From: Fidelibacterota bacterium
Lineage (GTDB): Bacteria; Fidelibacterota; SORT01
Length of the DNA stretch: 64,000 nucleotides
Reading direction: 5' to 3'
Assembly (NCBI GenBank): GCA_022571215.1
Contig: JACZYG010000001.1
Span: forward strand, 248,001-312,000
The notes under the pieces are model-generated. The model had not been told where the DNA came from and made no database searches. It was given only the letters and a program-made list of their open reading frames with translations. This document shows positions 7,365 through 15,578 of the stretch, one piece after another. The position numbers and the translations under genes were made by a program. Within the stretch, counting starts at the first letter, position 1. Every line of letters starts with the position of its first letter.

Positions 7365-8049
7365 GACAGTCGCAGTATTCTTGTTTTCACTATCATTGCT
7401 CGGTTGTGGAGGATTGGCTCCAAGCGCCGAACCACAATCATCCACAAACGATGTAGTTTCTCAAACTGTGGAGATTATGGATCTCAGATCTTCTGTAATC
7501 ATACTCCAATCAGAGATAATAGAGCTGAAGGAAACTCTCAAGCTTGCAGAAGAGCTGAATAAAAGCCTTCAAAATAGAATTGGAGACAAAAACTCTCGTT
7601 TAAGCGCATTAGAAGAGTATCCGAACAGTTTTAAAACTGCTAACCTGAATACAAATTCCAATTCCGAGTTAAAATCCGGAAATTTAGAGAATTTATATAA
7701 AACGGCTTTAGCATATTATTTTGAAAGTGATTATGAAGAATCAATCAATTCATTTAAACGCTTAATCAACTTTGACGACTCGCATGAACTTTCAGATAAT
7801 GCTCAATACTGGATAGGAGAGTCGTATTTCGGTTTGGAGAACTACTCGAGAGCGTTAAGCGCTTTTGAGATAGTATTAACTTACCCTCAAAGCAACAAAA
7901 ATGATTATGCTCAGTTCAAAATTGGACTTTGTCTGTTAAAGCTAAAAAAAGAACCACAGGCGTATGCGGCTTTCCAATCATTTATAGACAGTTATCCCGA
8001 AAGCGAGCTTATGAGCCGGGTAATAGTATTAAGAGACAGGATTCAATAA
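7357..8049 (+). CDS. YbgF/CpoB-like lipoprotein with coiled coil and TPRs, motor operon gene 2
   Basis: The start is ATG 7357 inside the end of the previous gene (ATGAATAA overlap, 8 bases), not the TTG at 7342. The 230-residue product begins with a signal peptide and the lipobox LLGCGG, so it should be anchored in the envelope. A coiled coil (residues ~35-80) is followed by three TPR-like units: LYKTALAYYFESDYEESINSF, LSDNAQYWIGESYF and AQFKIGLCLLKLKKEPQAY. This architecture matches YbgF/CpoB of the Tol-Pal system. A paralogue with the same LSDNAQYWIGE motif follows immediately. In this operon it may link the inner-membrane motor to the outer membrane or peptidoglycan. Confidence 0.82.
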   Translation: MNKTVAVFLFSLSLLGCGGLAPSAEPQSSTNDVVSQTVEIMDLRSSVIILQSEIIELKETLKLAEELNKSLQNRIGDKNSRLSALEEYPNSFKTANLNTNSNSELKSGNLENLYKTALAYYFESDYEESINSFKRLINFDDSHELSDNAQYWIGESYFGLENYSRALSAFEIVLTYPQSNKNDYAQFKIGLCLLKLKKEPQAYAAFQSFIDSYPESELMSRVIVLRDRIQ

Positions 8050-8050
8050 T

Positions 8051-9091
8051 ATGCCATACAAAATTATTTCAATTCTCTTGGGACTGCTTATTCTCGTTGG
8101 ATGTGGCGGCTCACAACCGCTTAAAAAAGAGCAATTTGCAACACCTTTTAGTTTTATCGAGCCGAAAAAACCTGATATTTATGAAGAGAGTGAGAAGGGC
8201 GGCAACGAGGATTCAATTTTAGAAGATGATAAGTTCATCCCGCACCCGTTGATACCACTTGAAGAAATATCAAATAATGACCGGGGGTCTGTTTCAAACG
8301 GTTTATTGTATGCCGGTCCAATGCATGACCTTGGTGTTGAGATCATTCCGAGGTCTGATAAAAAAATAGACCAAAAGACACTGTATGTAGTTGATCCCAT
8401 GCTTGAGAGTATTCGTCAGGATCTAATGATTAAATGGGGTATAGATGAACCTGTAACACTGAAAAATAGCAGTAAAGCAAAAACGATGGCGGATATTGAA
8501 ATTAAAATATCAAAGATTGAAAACAGTATAAAGGGTGATATTGCCGCGCTGAGAAGCGAGAATTTGATGCTTGTCAGCAGGCTTCAAGACTTAGAAAGAC
8601 AACTCGATACCGGTAATGCCCGAGTGAAAAAAACGATTACGAAAAAACCCGCTAAAAGAACAAATAAGTCGTCTCAGAAATCAAAGTTGACCCAAAAACC
8701 TATAGGGTCGAAGCTTTCATATAAAGAAAGATATGATTCCGCGCTTGCGCAATATCGCCATAGAAAATTCAAGTCGGCAATAAAGAAATTCAAATCCCTG
8801 ACGGTCGAGGATAATAGCCACAGCCTTTCAGATAATGCGCAATATTGGATAGGTGAATGCTATTATCATTTAGAGTTTTACAGCAAAGCGGCCTCAGAAT
8901 TTGAAAAAGTGCTGGCTTTCGATATTTCCAACAAAAAGGATTCCGCAATCCTTATGAAGGGCAAAGCTTTAAAACATTTAGGCTTAAAAAAGGACGCGAT
9001 TAAGCAATTCAAAACTTTGATAGCTCAATATCCCCGAAGCTCCTATACCAAGAGAGCTAGAGAATTGATTTCGACCCTTGAGAAGGGTTAA
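8051..9091 (+). CDS. YbgF/CpoB-like lipoprotein paralogue with basic linker, motor operon gene 3
   Basis: The 346-residue product starts with a signal peptide and the lipobox LILVGCGG. A low-complexity N-terminal half of about 150 residues is followed by a coiled coil (IEIKISKIENSIKGDIAALR). A strongly basic Lys/Thr-rich linker comes next (KKTITKKPAKRTNKSSQK). Residues 225-340 are TPR-like units (YKERYDSALAQYRHRKFKSA, LSDNAQYWIGECYY, KDAIKQFKTLIAQYP). The C-terminal part is clearly paralogous to the preceding gene, from which it is separated by one base, so the pair arose by duplication. The basic linker could contact peptidoglycan or acidic lipid; that is inference. Confidence 0.8.
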   Translation: MPYKIISILLGLLILVGCGGSQPLKKEQFATPFSFIEPKKPDIYEESEKGGNEDSILEDDKFIPHPLIPLEEISNNDRGSVSNGLLYAGPMHDLGVEIIPRSDKKIDQKTLYVVDPMLESIRQDLMIKWGIDEPVTLKNSSKAKTMADIEIKISKIENSIKGDIAALRSENLMLVSRLQDLERQLDTGNARVKKTITKKPAKRTNKSSQKSKLTQKPIGSKLSYKERYDSALAQYRHRKFKSAIKKFKSLTVEDNSHSLSDNAQYWIGECYYHLEFYSKAASEFEKVLAFDISNKKDSAILMKGKALKHLGLKKDAIKQFKTLIAQYPRSSYTKRARELISTLEKG

Positions 9092-9118
9092 TAATCTCGT
9101 TTTTTTAATGAATTTATA

Positions 9119-10489
9119 ATGAAAAGATTACTTTATATAATTATTAGCACAGCAATCGTAGTTACTCACTCTACTGCTATTGGTCAGACCAGAGTAGGCT
9201 TTTCTACGTTCGGAAATATGATAAACATCCCGACATCAAGCCATCTTATAGGTCCGGATTTCTTGAAATTCGGTTTTGGTGTAGAATTGAACAACTTTGC
9301 GCCGTTTCAATCTTCGCAGGGTATATATTTTGATTTTGAGCCGTCATCAAAATATCGATTTGGAATTACAGCGCTTAATCGATTTGCGCCTGAGGCGGAT
9401 ACATCAGCGGGTGCAGCGCCATCTGTAGATCCTCCCCCTGAATTTGGCATATCATTCCAAAGGAACATCTTCACTTACGAAAATATGTCTGTCGCTGCGG
9501 GTGTCACAAACATAATATTCACGGAATCCCTTGTCGATAATCAGACGATTTTAAGTTCTCAGGTAGGCGATTTTTCTTACTATGGAATTGTTAGCCGAGA
9601 GCAGGAATTCGAGTTGTATCGCCTAAGATGGTATGTTGGTGTCGGAACCGACAGATTCGCCGCTTCGAGAAATTCATTGAGCGCGCAAACGTCTCAGATA
9701 GGCATATTTGTGGGATTTGACCTTAAAACCGCATTTCTTCCTCAGATCGGGGGACTCAGGATTCTCGGTGAATTTGACGGTCAGGGTATGAACATTGGTA
9801 CCAGATTACCCCTAACCCGCGACTATACCGTAAATCTCGCTATCATGCAAGTAGAGAAGATCCTTAGCTTTGGAGAAACTACTAATAAGAAATTTCCTGG
9901 AATCGCGCTCGGTTTGTCAATAAACTTTCCGAGAAAGATCCCTGAAGAGATCCTTGAGAGACCAATTGGCTTACCGGCTGCCGGCAGAGTAAACCTACCT
10001 CCCGGTGTCATGGGCGAGCCTGGATTATTGGTTCCTTCCGGATACCTGTCTCCGGAAGAGGTACAGTCACTGCGTGATTCGATTAACTTTGCGGGAAAAC
10101 AAATTGAAACGTTAAACGACTTGGCATCTATGCTCAGACAGCGGGTCAACGTTCTGCAGGATTCGGTACAGATAGTAAAAACAGATAGGTTCGCTCTTGA
10201 GCAAAACATAAATTCAGCTCTAAAACATCTCTCCCGTTCACTCCGGTACTTTTATTCGGCACGGTACAGATCGGCTTTGGAAGAGGTTGAGACAGCCATA
10301 GAATTTAATCCCAATCTTGCGTTGGCGTATGCGAGACGCGGCTCCATCTTCTATAAATTAGGGGACACAGAGAGAGCTGTAATGAACTGGAATGTGGCGC
10401 TTCAGCTGGATCCAGAATATGATGATATCAGAAATATATTAAGAGCTATGGGCGAAAATCGCCTTAGAGTGACTTCTTTCAGGAACTAA
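9119..10489 (+). CDS. Outer-membrane beta-barrel protein with C-terminal TPRs, motor operon gene 4
   Basis: The 456-residue product has an N-terminal signal peptide (LLYIIISTAIVVTHSTAIGQ). Residues ~25-275 are alternating strands rich in Gly and aromatic residues, as in outer-membrane barrels (FLKFGFGVELNNF, YRFGITALNRF, FPGIALGLSINFP). A Pro/Gly-rich hinge follows, then a coiled coil around 315-365 (LRDSINFAGKQIETLNDLAS). Two TPR units close the protein (RYRSALEEVETAIEFNPNLA and ERAVMNWNVALQLDPEYDD). It lies 12 bases upstream of motA. An outer-membrane protein with periplasmic repeats would suit an anchor or load for the motor proteins encoded downstream. No family name is recognised. Confidence 0.7.
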   Translation: MKRLLYIIISTAIVVTHSTAIGQTRVGFSTFGNMINIPTSSHLIGPDFLKFGFGVELNNFAPFQSSQGIYFDFEPSSKYRFGITALNRFAPEADTSAGAAPSVDPPPEFGISFQRNIFTYENMSVAAGVTNIIFTESLVDNQTILSSQVGDFSYYGIVSREQEFELYRLRWYVGVGTDRFAASRNSLSAQTSQIGIFVGFDLKTAFLPQIGGLRILGEFDGQGMNIGTRLPLTRDYTVNLAIMQVEKILSFGETTNKKFPGIALGLSINFPRKIPEEILERPIGLPAAGRVNLPPGVMGEPGLLVPSGYLSPEEVQSLRDSINFAGKQIETLNDLASMLRQRVNVLQDSVQIVKTDRFALEQNINSALKHLSRSLRYFYSARYRSALEEVETAIEFNPNLALAYARRGSIFYKLGDTERAVMNWNVALQLDPEYDDIRNILRAMGENRLRVTSFRN

Positions 10490-10501
10490 AAGGATAAAAG
10501 A

Positions 10502-11302
10502 ATGGATATTGCATCTTTAATAGGGATACTTGCAGGAGTTGGAGTTATCGTTCACGCGCTTGCTACCGGAGCTGCTCCAATGGAATCCTTTTATAATTTA
10601 CCGAGTATCGAAATCGTCCTTGGAGGCACGATTGCCGCTACGCTCTTATCATTTCCAATGAAGGAAATACTTAGAATTATCAAAGTTACCGTTATTATAT
10701 TTAAAAAGGGTGGAACTGATTCGTTGGGACCTTATGTAAATGAAATTGTGGAGGTTTCCCGCACTGCCCGTATAGGTATATCTGAACTCGAAAAAAGTAG
10801 AGACTCTATTTCCAATCCTTTTTTAAGGGATGGCATTCAAATGATCATAAATGGTTATACTGAACCTGAAATACGCGATATCATGGAATCACGTATTGAG
10901 AATAGAGAGATTCGTGAAAAATGGGAAGAAAATATTTTAAGAACTATGGGGAAATTCGCCCCGGGATTCGGTATGATGGGAACTCTTATCGGTCTGATCG
11001 GTATGCTTGTCAGCATGGGTACAGATAGCGATCCATCCAAGACTATCGGTCCAAATATGGCAGTTGCGCTCGTGACGACCTTTTATGGAGTTCTGCTTGC
11101 GAATTTATTCTTTAATCCGATGGCTGAAAAATTCAAATCAAGAATTGAGCAGCAGACGGTTCTTCAGAATATGGTAATTGAGGGCGTATCATTGTTGTAC
11201 AATAAAAAGCATCCCCTTGTTGTGCGTGAGAAGCTCAATTCATTCATTCCTCCGAGTGAATGGGAAAGCGATGCTGAAAGCGGTGGAGAGGAAAGCCAGT
11301 AA
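10502..11302 (+). CDS. motA: MotA-type stator proton/sodium channel subunit
   Basis: The 266-residue product has MotA topology: two N-terminal membrane helices, a large cytoplasmic loop (about residues 62-148) and two C-terminal helices (APGFGMMGTLIGLIGMLVSM and IGPNMAVALVTTFYGVLLAN). Pro154 and Pro184 match the two prolines needed for conformational coupling in MotA. The loop carries charged residues in ARIGISELEKSRD, the region that contacts FliG charges in flagellar motors. It is MotA/PomA-like rather than ExbB/TolQ-like, which have three helices. It sits in an operon with motB, a FliF fragment and FliG but no other flagellar genes, so the motor is probably not flagellar. Confidence 0.92.
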   Translation: MDIASLIGILAGVGVIVHALATGAAPMESFYNLPSIEIVLGGTIAATLLSFPMKEILRIIKVTVIIFKKGGTDSLGPYVNEIVEVSRTARIGISELEKSRDSISNPFLRDGIQMIINGYTEPEIRDIMESRIENREIREKWEENILRTMGKFAPGFGMMGTLIGLIGMLVSMGTDSDPSKTIGPNMAVALVTTFYGVLLANLFFNPMAEKFKSRIEQQTVLQNMVIEGVSLLYNKKHPLVVREKLNSFIPPSEWESDAESGGEESQ

Positions 11303-11320
11303 TATAGGCGATAATTGATC

Positions 11321-12043
11321 ATGGCAGACACCTCAAATATCAATCCTGAACTTATTAGGAGGAAGCGGATCAAAAAAGTTCCGCCCGCCGACCAAACGGA
11401 ACAGTGGCTTCTTACATATGGTGATATGGTTACCCTAATGATGACTTTTTTTATATTGCTCTTTTCCATGTCGACCATTGATCCGGTGAAGCTACGCGCA
11501 TTTGCGGATGCCCTCTCCGAGGTAATGGGAGCAGCTCCCGTTCAAAGAGACGAAATAGATCTGGCGGCTATTATGAAAAAGGTAACCGAAATTGTAATCG
11601 AACAAAATATGCAGGAAAATGTCACTGTGAGTTCCAGTAAAAGAGGTGTTAATATTAGCTTTAAAGGTGATGTTGCCTTTAAAACCGGATCTGCCGAATT
11701 GTCTGATTTGGCGAAAAACCTGCTTGATAAGTTAGCTCCTGAAATTAACCTGGCTCTTCAAGCAGAGATACCATTTCCAATAGCAATCGAGGGGCATACC
11801 GACAATGTTCCGCTTAAAGCGGGGGGACCGTTTCCCTCCAACTGGGAGCTTTCGACGGCAAGGGCAAGCGCCACTGTTAGATATCTTATCGATAAGGGGG
11901 GAGTAGTAGCTCCTGAAGGACAGGGCAAACTTTCAGCGATAGGATATGCCGATACCTGGCCTAAACCGGGATATTCCAACGATACTGCCGATGGTAGAGC
12001 CGCAAACAGAAGAATTGAAATCATCTTCCTAACAATAGGGTAA
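11321..12043 (+). CDS. motB: MotB-type stator subunit with OmpA-like peptidoglycan-binding domain
   Basis: The ATG at 11321 is preferred to the upstream TTG at 11315, giving 240 residues. A short basic cytoplasmic N-terminus (IRRKRIKK) is followed by one membrane helix. Asp35 in LLTYGDMVTLMMTFF is the ion-binding aspartate equivalent to Asp32 of E. coli MotB. A plug/linker region leads to an OmpA-family domain with IEGHTDNVPL, WELSTARASAT and DGRAANRRIEI, which binds peptidoglycan. All functional landmarks are intact, so the stator should be ion-driven and wall-anchored. It lies between motA (18 bases) and the FliF-like gene (5 bases). Confidence 0.92.
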   Translation: MADTSNINPELIRRKRIKKVPPADQTEQWLLTYGDMVTLMMTFFILLFSMSTIDPVKLRAFADALSEVMGAAPVQRDEIDLAAIMKKVTEIVIEQNMQENVTVSSSKRGVNISFKGDVAFKTGSAELSDLAKNLLDKLAPEINLALQAEIPFPIAIEGHTDNVPLKAGGPFPSNWELSTARASATVRYLIDKGGVVAPEGQGKLSAIGYADTWPKPGYSNDTADGRAANRRIEIIFLTIG

Positions 12044-12048
12044 TTAAA

Positions 12049-13209
12049 ATGAATTTACTTTCTAAATACAAATTATTAACAGCGCTATTGTTAATCAGTA
12101 TTGCGCCACTTTCGAATCTGTATCCGCAGAATGCCCAATCGCAGCTTGCTCAAAGGATCATGCTCGAAAATCACCTTCGTACGCAGGCTGAAAATGCCTT
12201 AAAACAAGCCTTGGGAGATGAACGATTTTTTGTCAGTGTGAAGGCGGACATCAGCTTTACACCCGCTCACCGCTCCGAACAGATTTGGGAGCCAACAAGA
12301 GAGAAGGATATTTCTAAGATGAGAAGAGCCGAAACCGCTCCAACCGGATATCCGGAAAGCGATCTCCTTCCCCCTACAACTAAATTTGACCCGGTTCTAC
12401 CTGGATTTCCAGAACTTGAACCCTTTGATAATACACAAGATAAGGTAGAAAATTCAACCTCGATTGAAACGGGAGACAAAGAACCCTCAACGATCGAATT
12501 AGATGAATCTGTGTCTGATAAAAGACCTTCTACGTTGCTTAGTTTCTCTATTGAACGAACTTCCCCGGCAATACCGGAGATATTGAGGCTTGAGGTTACC
12601 GTTATGCTTGAAGACGGAGTTAGTCAAAAAGTCCTTGATGCCGTAAGACCTGTGGTGCAGGTATCAACGGGCTTAGATTATCAGCGTGGTGACATTTTAG
12701 ATATCGTTACGACCTCTTTTGTCAAAACTCAAGCCATTGCGCAATTAGCGCTTGAAGCTTCTATGGTAGACACTATATCCGCCTCAACAGAGGGAGACCT
12801 CGCAACCCGAATGCGGGAATTAGAAGCGAAGCAGGGCAAATCAGAAGGTTGGTTGCCCCTTTATACAGGCGCGGCTATTCTTGGACTTATTCTGTTGCTC
12901 TTATTAGCGTATTATTGGGGGAAGAGAGGTGGTCAGCGTCAGCTCCCGAAACCTGCTAATGGTGATGATGACGTTCAATTGCTCGGAACACCGGCTGAAA
13001 TAGTTGCAGCTAAGGAAGATAAGCTGGCTGAGCTTCAAACCGCGCAGGCTCAACAACGAGCAGCGGCGCTCGAACTTGATGTACATAAGGCAGATCTTAA
13101 AAACACAAGGCAAGCCATAATTACTCTTAGCGTTGGCAGCCCGGAAACTGCTACAAATATATTGAACAATTGGATGGGCTCTGAAAGTGAGAGCTCGGAG
13201 GAATTATAA
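12049..13209 (+). CDS. Shortened FliF-like protein (RBM3/beta-collar, one TM, FliG-binding tail)
   Basis: The 386-residue product is much shorter than FliF (about 520-570). A signal peptide or N-terminal helix covers residues 8-27. Residues 45-80, ending DERFFVSVKADISFTPAHRS, match the start of FliF RBM3 (GxxNxxVxVxADIDF). A Pro-rich insertion (95-155) corresponds to the beta-collar region. Residues 162-224, with STGLDYQRGD then TTSF, match the second half of RBM3, where FliF has GLDxxRGDxxxVxxxPF. One helix spans 268-290. The cytoplasmic tail ends SVGSPETATNILNNWMG, matching the FliF C-terminal FliG-binding motif (NPExVAxVLRxWL). RBM1 and RBM2, the parts shared with type III secretion rings, are missing. 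It overlaps fliG by one base (TAATG). Confidence 0.78.
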   Translation: MNLLSKYKLLTALLLISIAPLSNLYPQNAQSQLAQRIMLENHLRTQAENALKQALGDERFFVSVKADISFTPAHRSEQIWEPTREKDISKMRRAETAPTGYPESDLLPPTTKFDPVLPGFPELEPFDNTQDKVENSTSIETGDKEPSTIELDESVSDKRPSTLLSFSIERTSPAIPEILRLEVTVMLEDGVSQKVLDAVRPVVQVSTGLDYQRGDILDIVTTSFVKTQAIAQLALEASMVDTISASTEGDLATRMRELEAKQGKSEGWLPLYTGAAILGLILLLLLAYYWGKRGGQRQLPKPANGDDDVQLLGTPAEIVAAKEDKLAELQTAQAQQRAAALELDVHKADLKNTRQAIITLSVGSPETATNILNNWMGSESESSEEL

Positions 13210-14141
13210 TGGCTGAAGAAATGAAACTTTCCGGACTTGAGAAAGCTGCAATTCTTTTCAAGGTATTGGGCCCCAATTTAGCGCGGCCGCTATTCAAAAC
13301 GCTGAACGAAACAGATATTATGAAAATTCGTTCAAAGATGAGTGAGCTCGGCAACGTCACGTTTGAGACAAGGAAGAAAGTTCTTGAAGAATTCTATTTC
13401 AATTTCATGTCCGAGAAGATGGTTAAGAGCAAAGAACATCTTGCAAATCCATTTGCTTTTCTCAACGATCTCGTGGATGAACAGATACTTTTGTTGTTAA
13501 AAGATGAAACTGCAAGAATCTCTGCTATTGCGCTTGCTCAGCTTCCGGCTGACAGGGTAGCGAAAATTGTGACTCGCTTAGACCCGGAAACACAGGGTCA
13601 GGTAATGATAGAAATGGGGCATTTAGTAGACATACCATTAGAAGGAATTGAAAGTATTGCGAGCAATCTTGCGGAGAAAGCTCTTGGACTGCCCAAATTT
13701 CACAAAATTTCAACAGGCGGGAGCGAATCGTTGGCGAAATTACTCGACCACCTTGATGTAGCAGACGAAAAGCAAGTATTAGACATGCTTTCAAAAGAAG
13801 ACCCGCAGTTGGCAAAGGATGTGAAAAAAAGTCACTTCACATTTGAAGACCTTGGGCTGATACCGGACAATCTGATGCGCGAATTGCTTCGAGGTATCGA
13901 GACAACTGATATCGCATTAGCGCTTAAGGGGAAACCGCAGGAATTCAGGGATAAGCTCTATAATAACTTACCCGAACGCGCTCAGATAATTCTTGAGGAC
14001 GAAATGAGGCTCGTAGAAGGACCTCAACCGCGCCGGTTGGTGCAGAATGCCCAACAGGCTATCGTTGATAAGGTGAAAGAGTTTCAGAAGGAAGGTAAGA
14101 TAAATATGGCTGACATTTTAGAATCGGATATGATCGAATAA
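13209..14141 (+). CDS. fliG: FliG-like rotor protein lacking the FliM-binding EHPQ motif
   Basis: The 310-residue product aligns along the length of FliG. The N-terminal domain starts LSGLEKAAILFKVLGPNLA, the region that folds around the FliF tail. The middle ARM domain has KDETARISAIALAQLPADRV where FliG normally has EHPQ, so the motif that binds FliM is replaced by DETA at 99-102. The C-terminal domain has HFTFEDLGLIPD and ALKG, with Lys240, Arg257 and Asp264 matching E. coli torque residues Lys264, Arg281 and Asp288. Glu265 replaces Asp289, and the position of Arg297 is Pro followed by two Arg. Keeping the torque surface but losing the FliM site fits a motor with MotA contact and no switch. 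It ends the operon. Confidence 0.86.
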   Translation: MAEEMKLSGLEKAAILFKVLGPNLARPLFKTLNETDIMKIRSKMSELGNVTFETRKKVLEEFYFNFMSEKMVKSKEHLANPFAFLNDLVDEQILLLLKDETARISAIALAQLPADRVAKIVTRLDPETQGQVMIEMGHLVDIPLEGIESIASNLAEKALGLPKFHKISTGGSESLAKLLDHLDVADEKQVLDMLSKEDPQLAKDVKKSHFTFEDLGLIPDNLMRELLRGIETTDIALALKGKPQEFRDKLYNNLPERAQIILEDEMRLVEGPQPRRLVQNAQQAIVDKVKEFQKEGKINMADILESDMIE

Positions 14142-14180
14142 ACATTCAAACAATTTCTCTAAGGATGGGATCCTCAAAGG

Positions 14181-14214
14181 AAGCCCTCCCGCTTGTACTT
14201 GGGCGGGGGGGCTT
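14181..14214 (+). terminator. Rho-independent terminator of the motor operon
   Basis: AAGCCCTCCCGC (14181-14192) pairs with GCGGGGGGGCTT (14203-14214) as a 12-bp stem with one G-U pair and a 10-base loop, followed after TGGG by a T5 run. It lies 40 bases after the fliG stop and separates it from the convergent esterase gene. It may also serve that gene. Confidence 0.85.
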
Positions 14215-14239
14215 TGGGTTTTTAGTAACTGCCTATTCT

Positions 14240-15559
14240 TTAATTGCCGATGGCGCTGTTAAATGCCGTAAACGCCTCATCAATCCGTGTGTATACTCCA
14301 TCAGAATGAGCGCCGGTATATTCAGCTGAAACATAATTTATTCCCAACGCGTCCATCAGTTCAACAAATTTTCTTTGTTGCGCAATTATTCCGAATCCCA
14401 CAATGTCATCTGCCGGGTCAAAGTCGTCATTTGTTCCGGTATCGAAGTAGATATTCAGAGCGCTAAAGCCAGCAACCTGCTCAGCTCCAAATGCAGGATA
14501 GAGTGGAATTGATCCGCCCGCCGCTACTGTTGCTAACATTGAATAAATATCCTGCGCCAGCCACAAGGCAAATATATCAGGCTTGAGGGTAGCGACACCA
14601 CTCGCGTCAAACACCAATGGGATGTCAACGCCGAGCCAGATATCATCTGTCGGGTCAGCATTTCCCAGATCACTCAGGAGCGCTACGGGATACTGAAAAT
14701 TATCAGTTGGGTCCTGATCAATACCGGCTGCCAATAGTAAATTATCGAAAGTAAGAAAGCTTCCATAGTGTGGCGAAAATGAGCTCGCCAATCCAAACAG
14801 GGTCAGCGTAAGCGCATTCCCCGCCTGGTCAGCCGCCGCCGCCGCTAAATCAAGTACGGGTGAATCTGGATTAGCCGCCATCTTTTCCGCGGCTATTCTT
14901 GTAAATAGATTACTGTCTGTTGCTTCAAAAAGCTGCGCCAATGCAATCGGTCCTGAATGAGAAGCAACTGATACGAACAGCTCAGGGTGCAATAGAGCCA
15001 ATTTCATAGCGCCGTAACCGCCCATAGAGTGTCCCATTATTCCGCGTTTTGTTACGTCAATATTATATGTCGCCTCAGCAGTCGGCATCAAAACTGCCGT
15101 TATCAACGCTTCATATGCGCCGAAACCGAATGCGGGATTCGGTGGAAGCGGATTTCTTGTGAGATCGTGGTCGAACGAATTGGTGTAGAATCCACCTCCA
15201 AGCGCGTTTGAGGCGCTCGGCATCACAACGATTGTCGCTTCGAGAACTTTTTCATCAATCATCCGGTCAAGAATCTGCGCCAGATCCTTCCCTGTAGGCC
15301 ATGAATTTTCATCACCGCCAACACCGTGCAGCTGATAAACGACAGGATAACCCGCCGCTCTTGTCGCATCGTAACCGAATGGTAAATATACCTTAGCCAC
15401 CCTGTCTTCCCCGATTACCGGGGTACTTGCAATATTCAAATCTACAACTGTCCCCGCGGGCGGAATAGCCGTTACGAATTCAGTCTCTGTGACGGTTTCA
15501 CCGCAACCCGACAATGCTATTCCCAATACACACAGTAAACTATATTTTATAATTTTCAT
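14240..15559 (-). CDS. Secreted esterase lipoprotein (alpha/beta hydrolase, esterase D-like)
   Basis: The 439-residue product has a signal peptide with lipobox ALSGC (Cys19), so it is an exported lipoprotein. YPVVYQLHGVGGDENSW around residue 75 gives the HG oxyanion region. GHSMGGYGAMKLALLHPELF contains the nucleophile Ser178. A C-terminal TGAHSDGVYTRIDEAFTAF carries the probable catalytic His. This matches the putative-esterase family (PF00756 type), but the protein is about 150 residues longer than usual because of an insert between the nucleophile and the His. The substrate is unknown. It converges with fliG and is followed upstream by a FadL-type gene on the same strand, with a 19-base gap, possibly one transcript for uptake and hydrolysis of esters. 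Confidence 0.83.
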   Translation of the reverse strand: MKIIKYSLLCVLGIALSGCGETVTETEFVTAIPPAGTVVDLNIASTPVIGEDRVAKVYLPFGYDATRAAGYPVVYQLHGVGGDENSWPTGKDLAQILDRMIDEKVLEATIVVMPSASNALGGGFYTNSFDHDLTRNPLPPNPAFGFGAYEALITAVLMPTAEATYNIDVTKRGIMGHSMGGYGAMKLALLHPELFVSVASHSGPIALAQLFEATDSNLFTRIAAEKMAANPDSPVLDLAAAAADQAGNALTLTLFGLASSFSPHYGSFLTFDNLLLAAGIDQDPTDNFQYPVALLSDLGNADPTDDIWLGVDIPLVFDASGVATLKPDIFALWLAQDIYSMLATVAAGGSIPLYPAFGAEQVAGFSALNIYFDTGTNDDFDPADDIVGFGIIAQQRKFVELMDALGINYVSAEYTGAHSDGVYTRIDEAFTAFNSAIGN

Positions 15560-15578
15560 TTTCTGCTCCTATACTTAG

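Noticed and set aside
10502-12043. MotA/MotB considered as ZorA/ZorB anti-phage defence or TolQ/R, ExbB/D homologues
   Set aside because: No ZorC-E genes are present, MotA lacks the long ZorA tail, four helices and a full OmpA domain favour MotA/MotB, and FliF and FliG follow.
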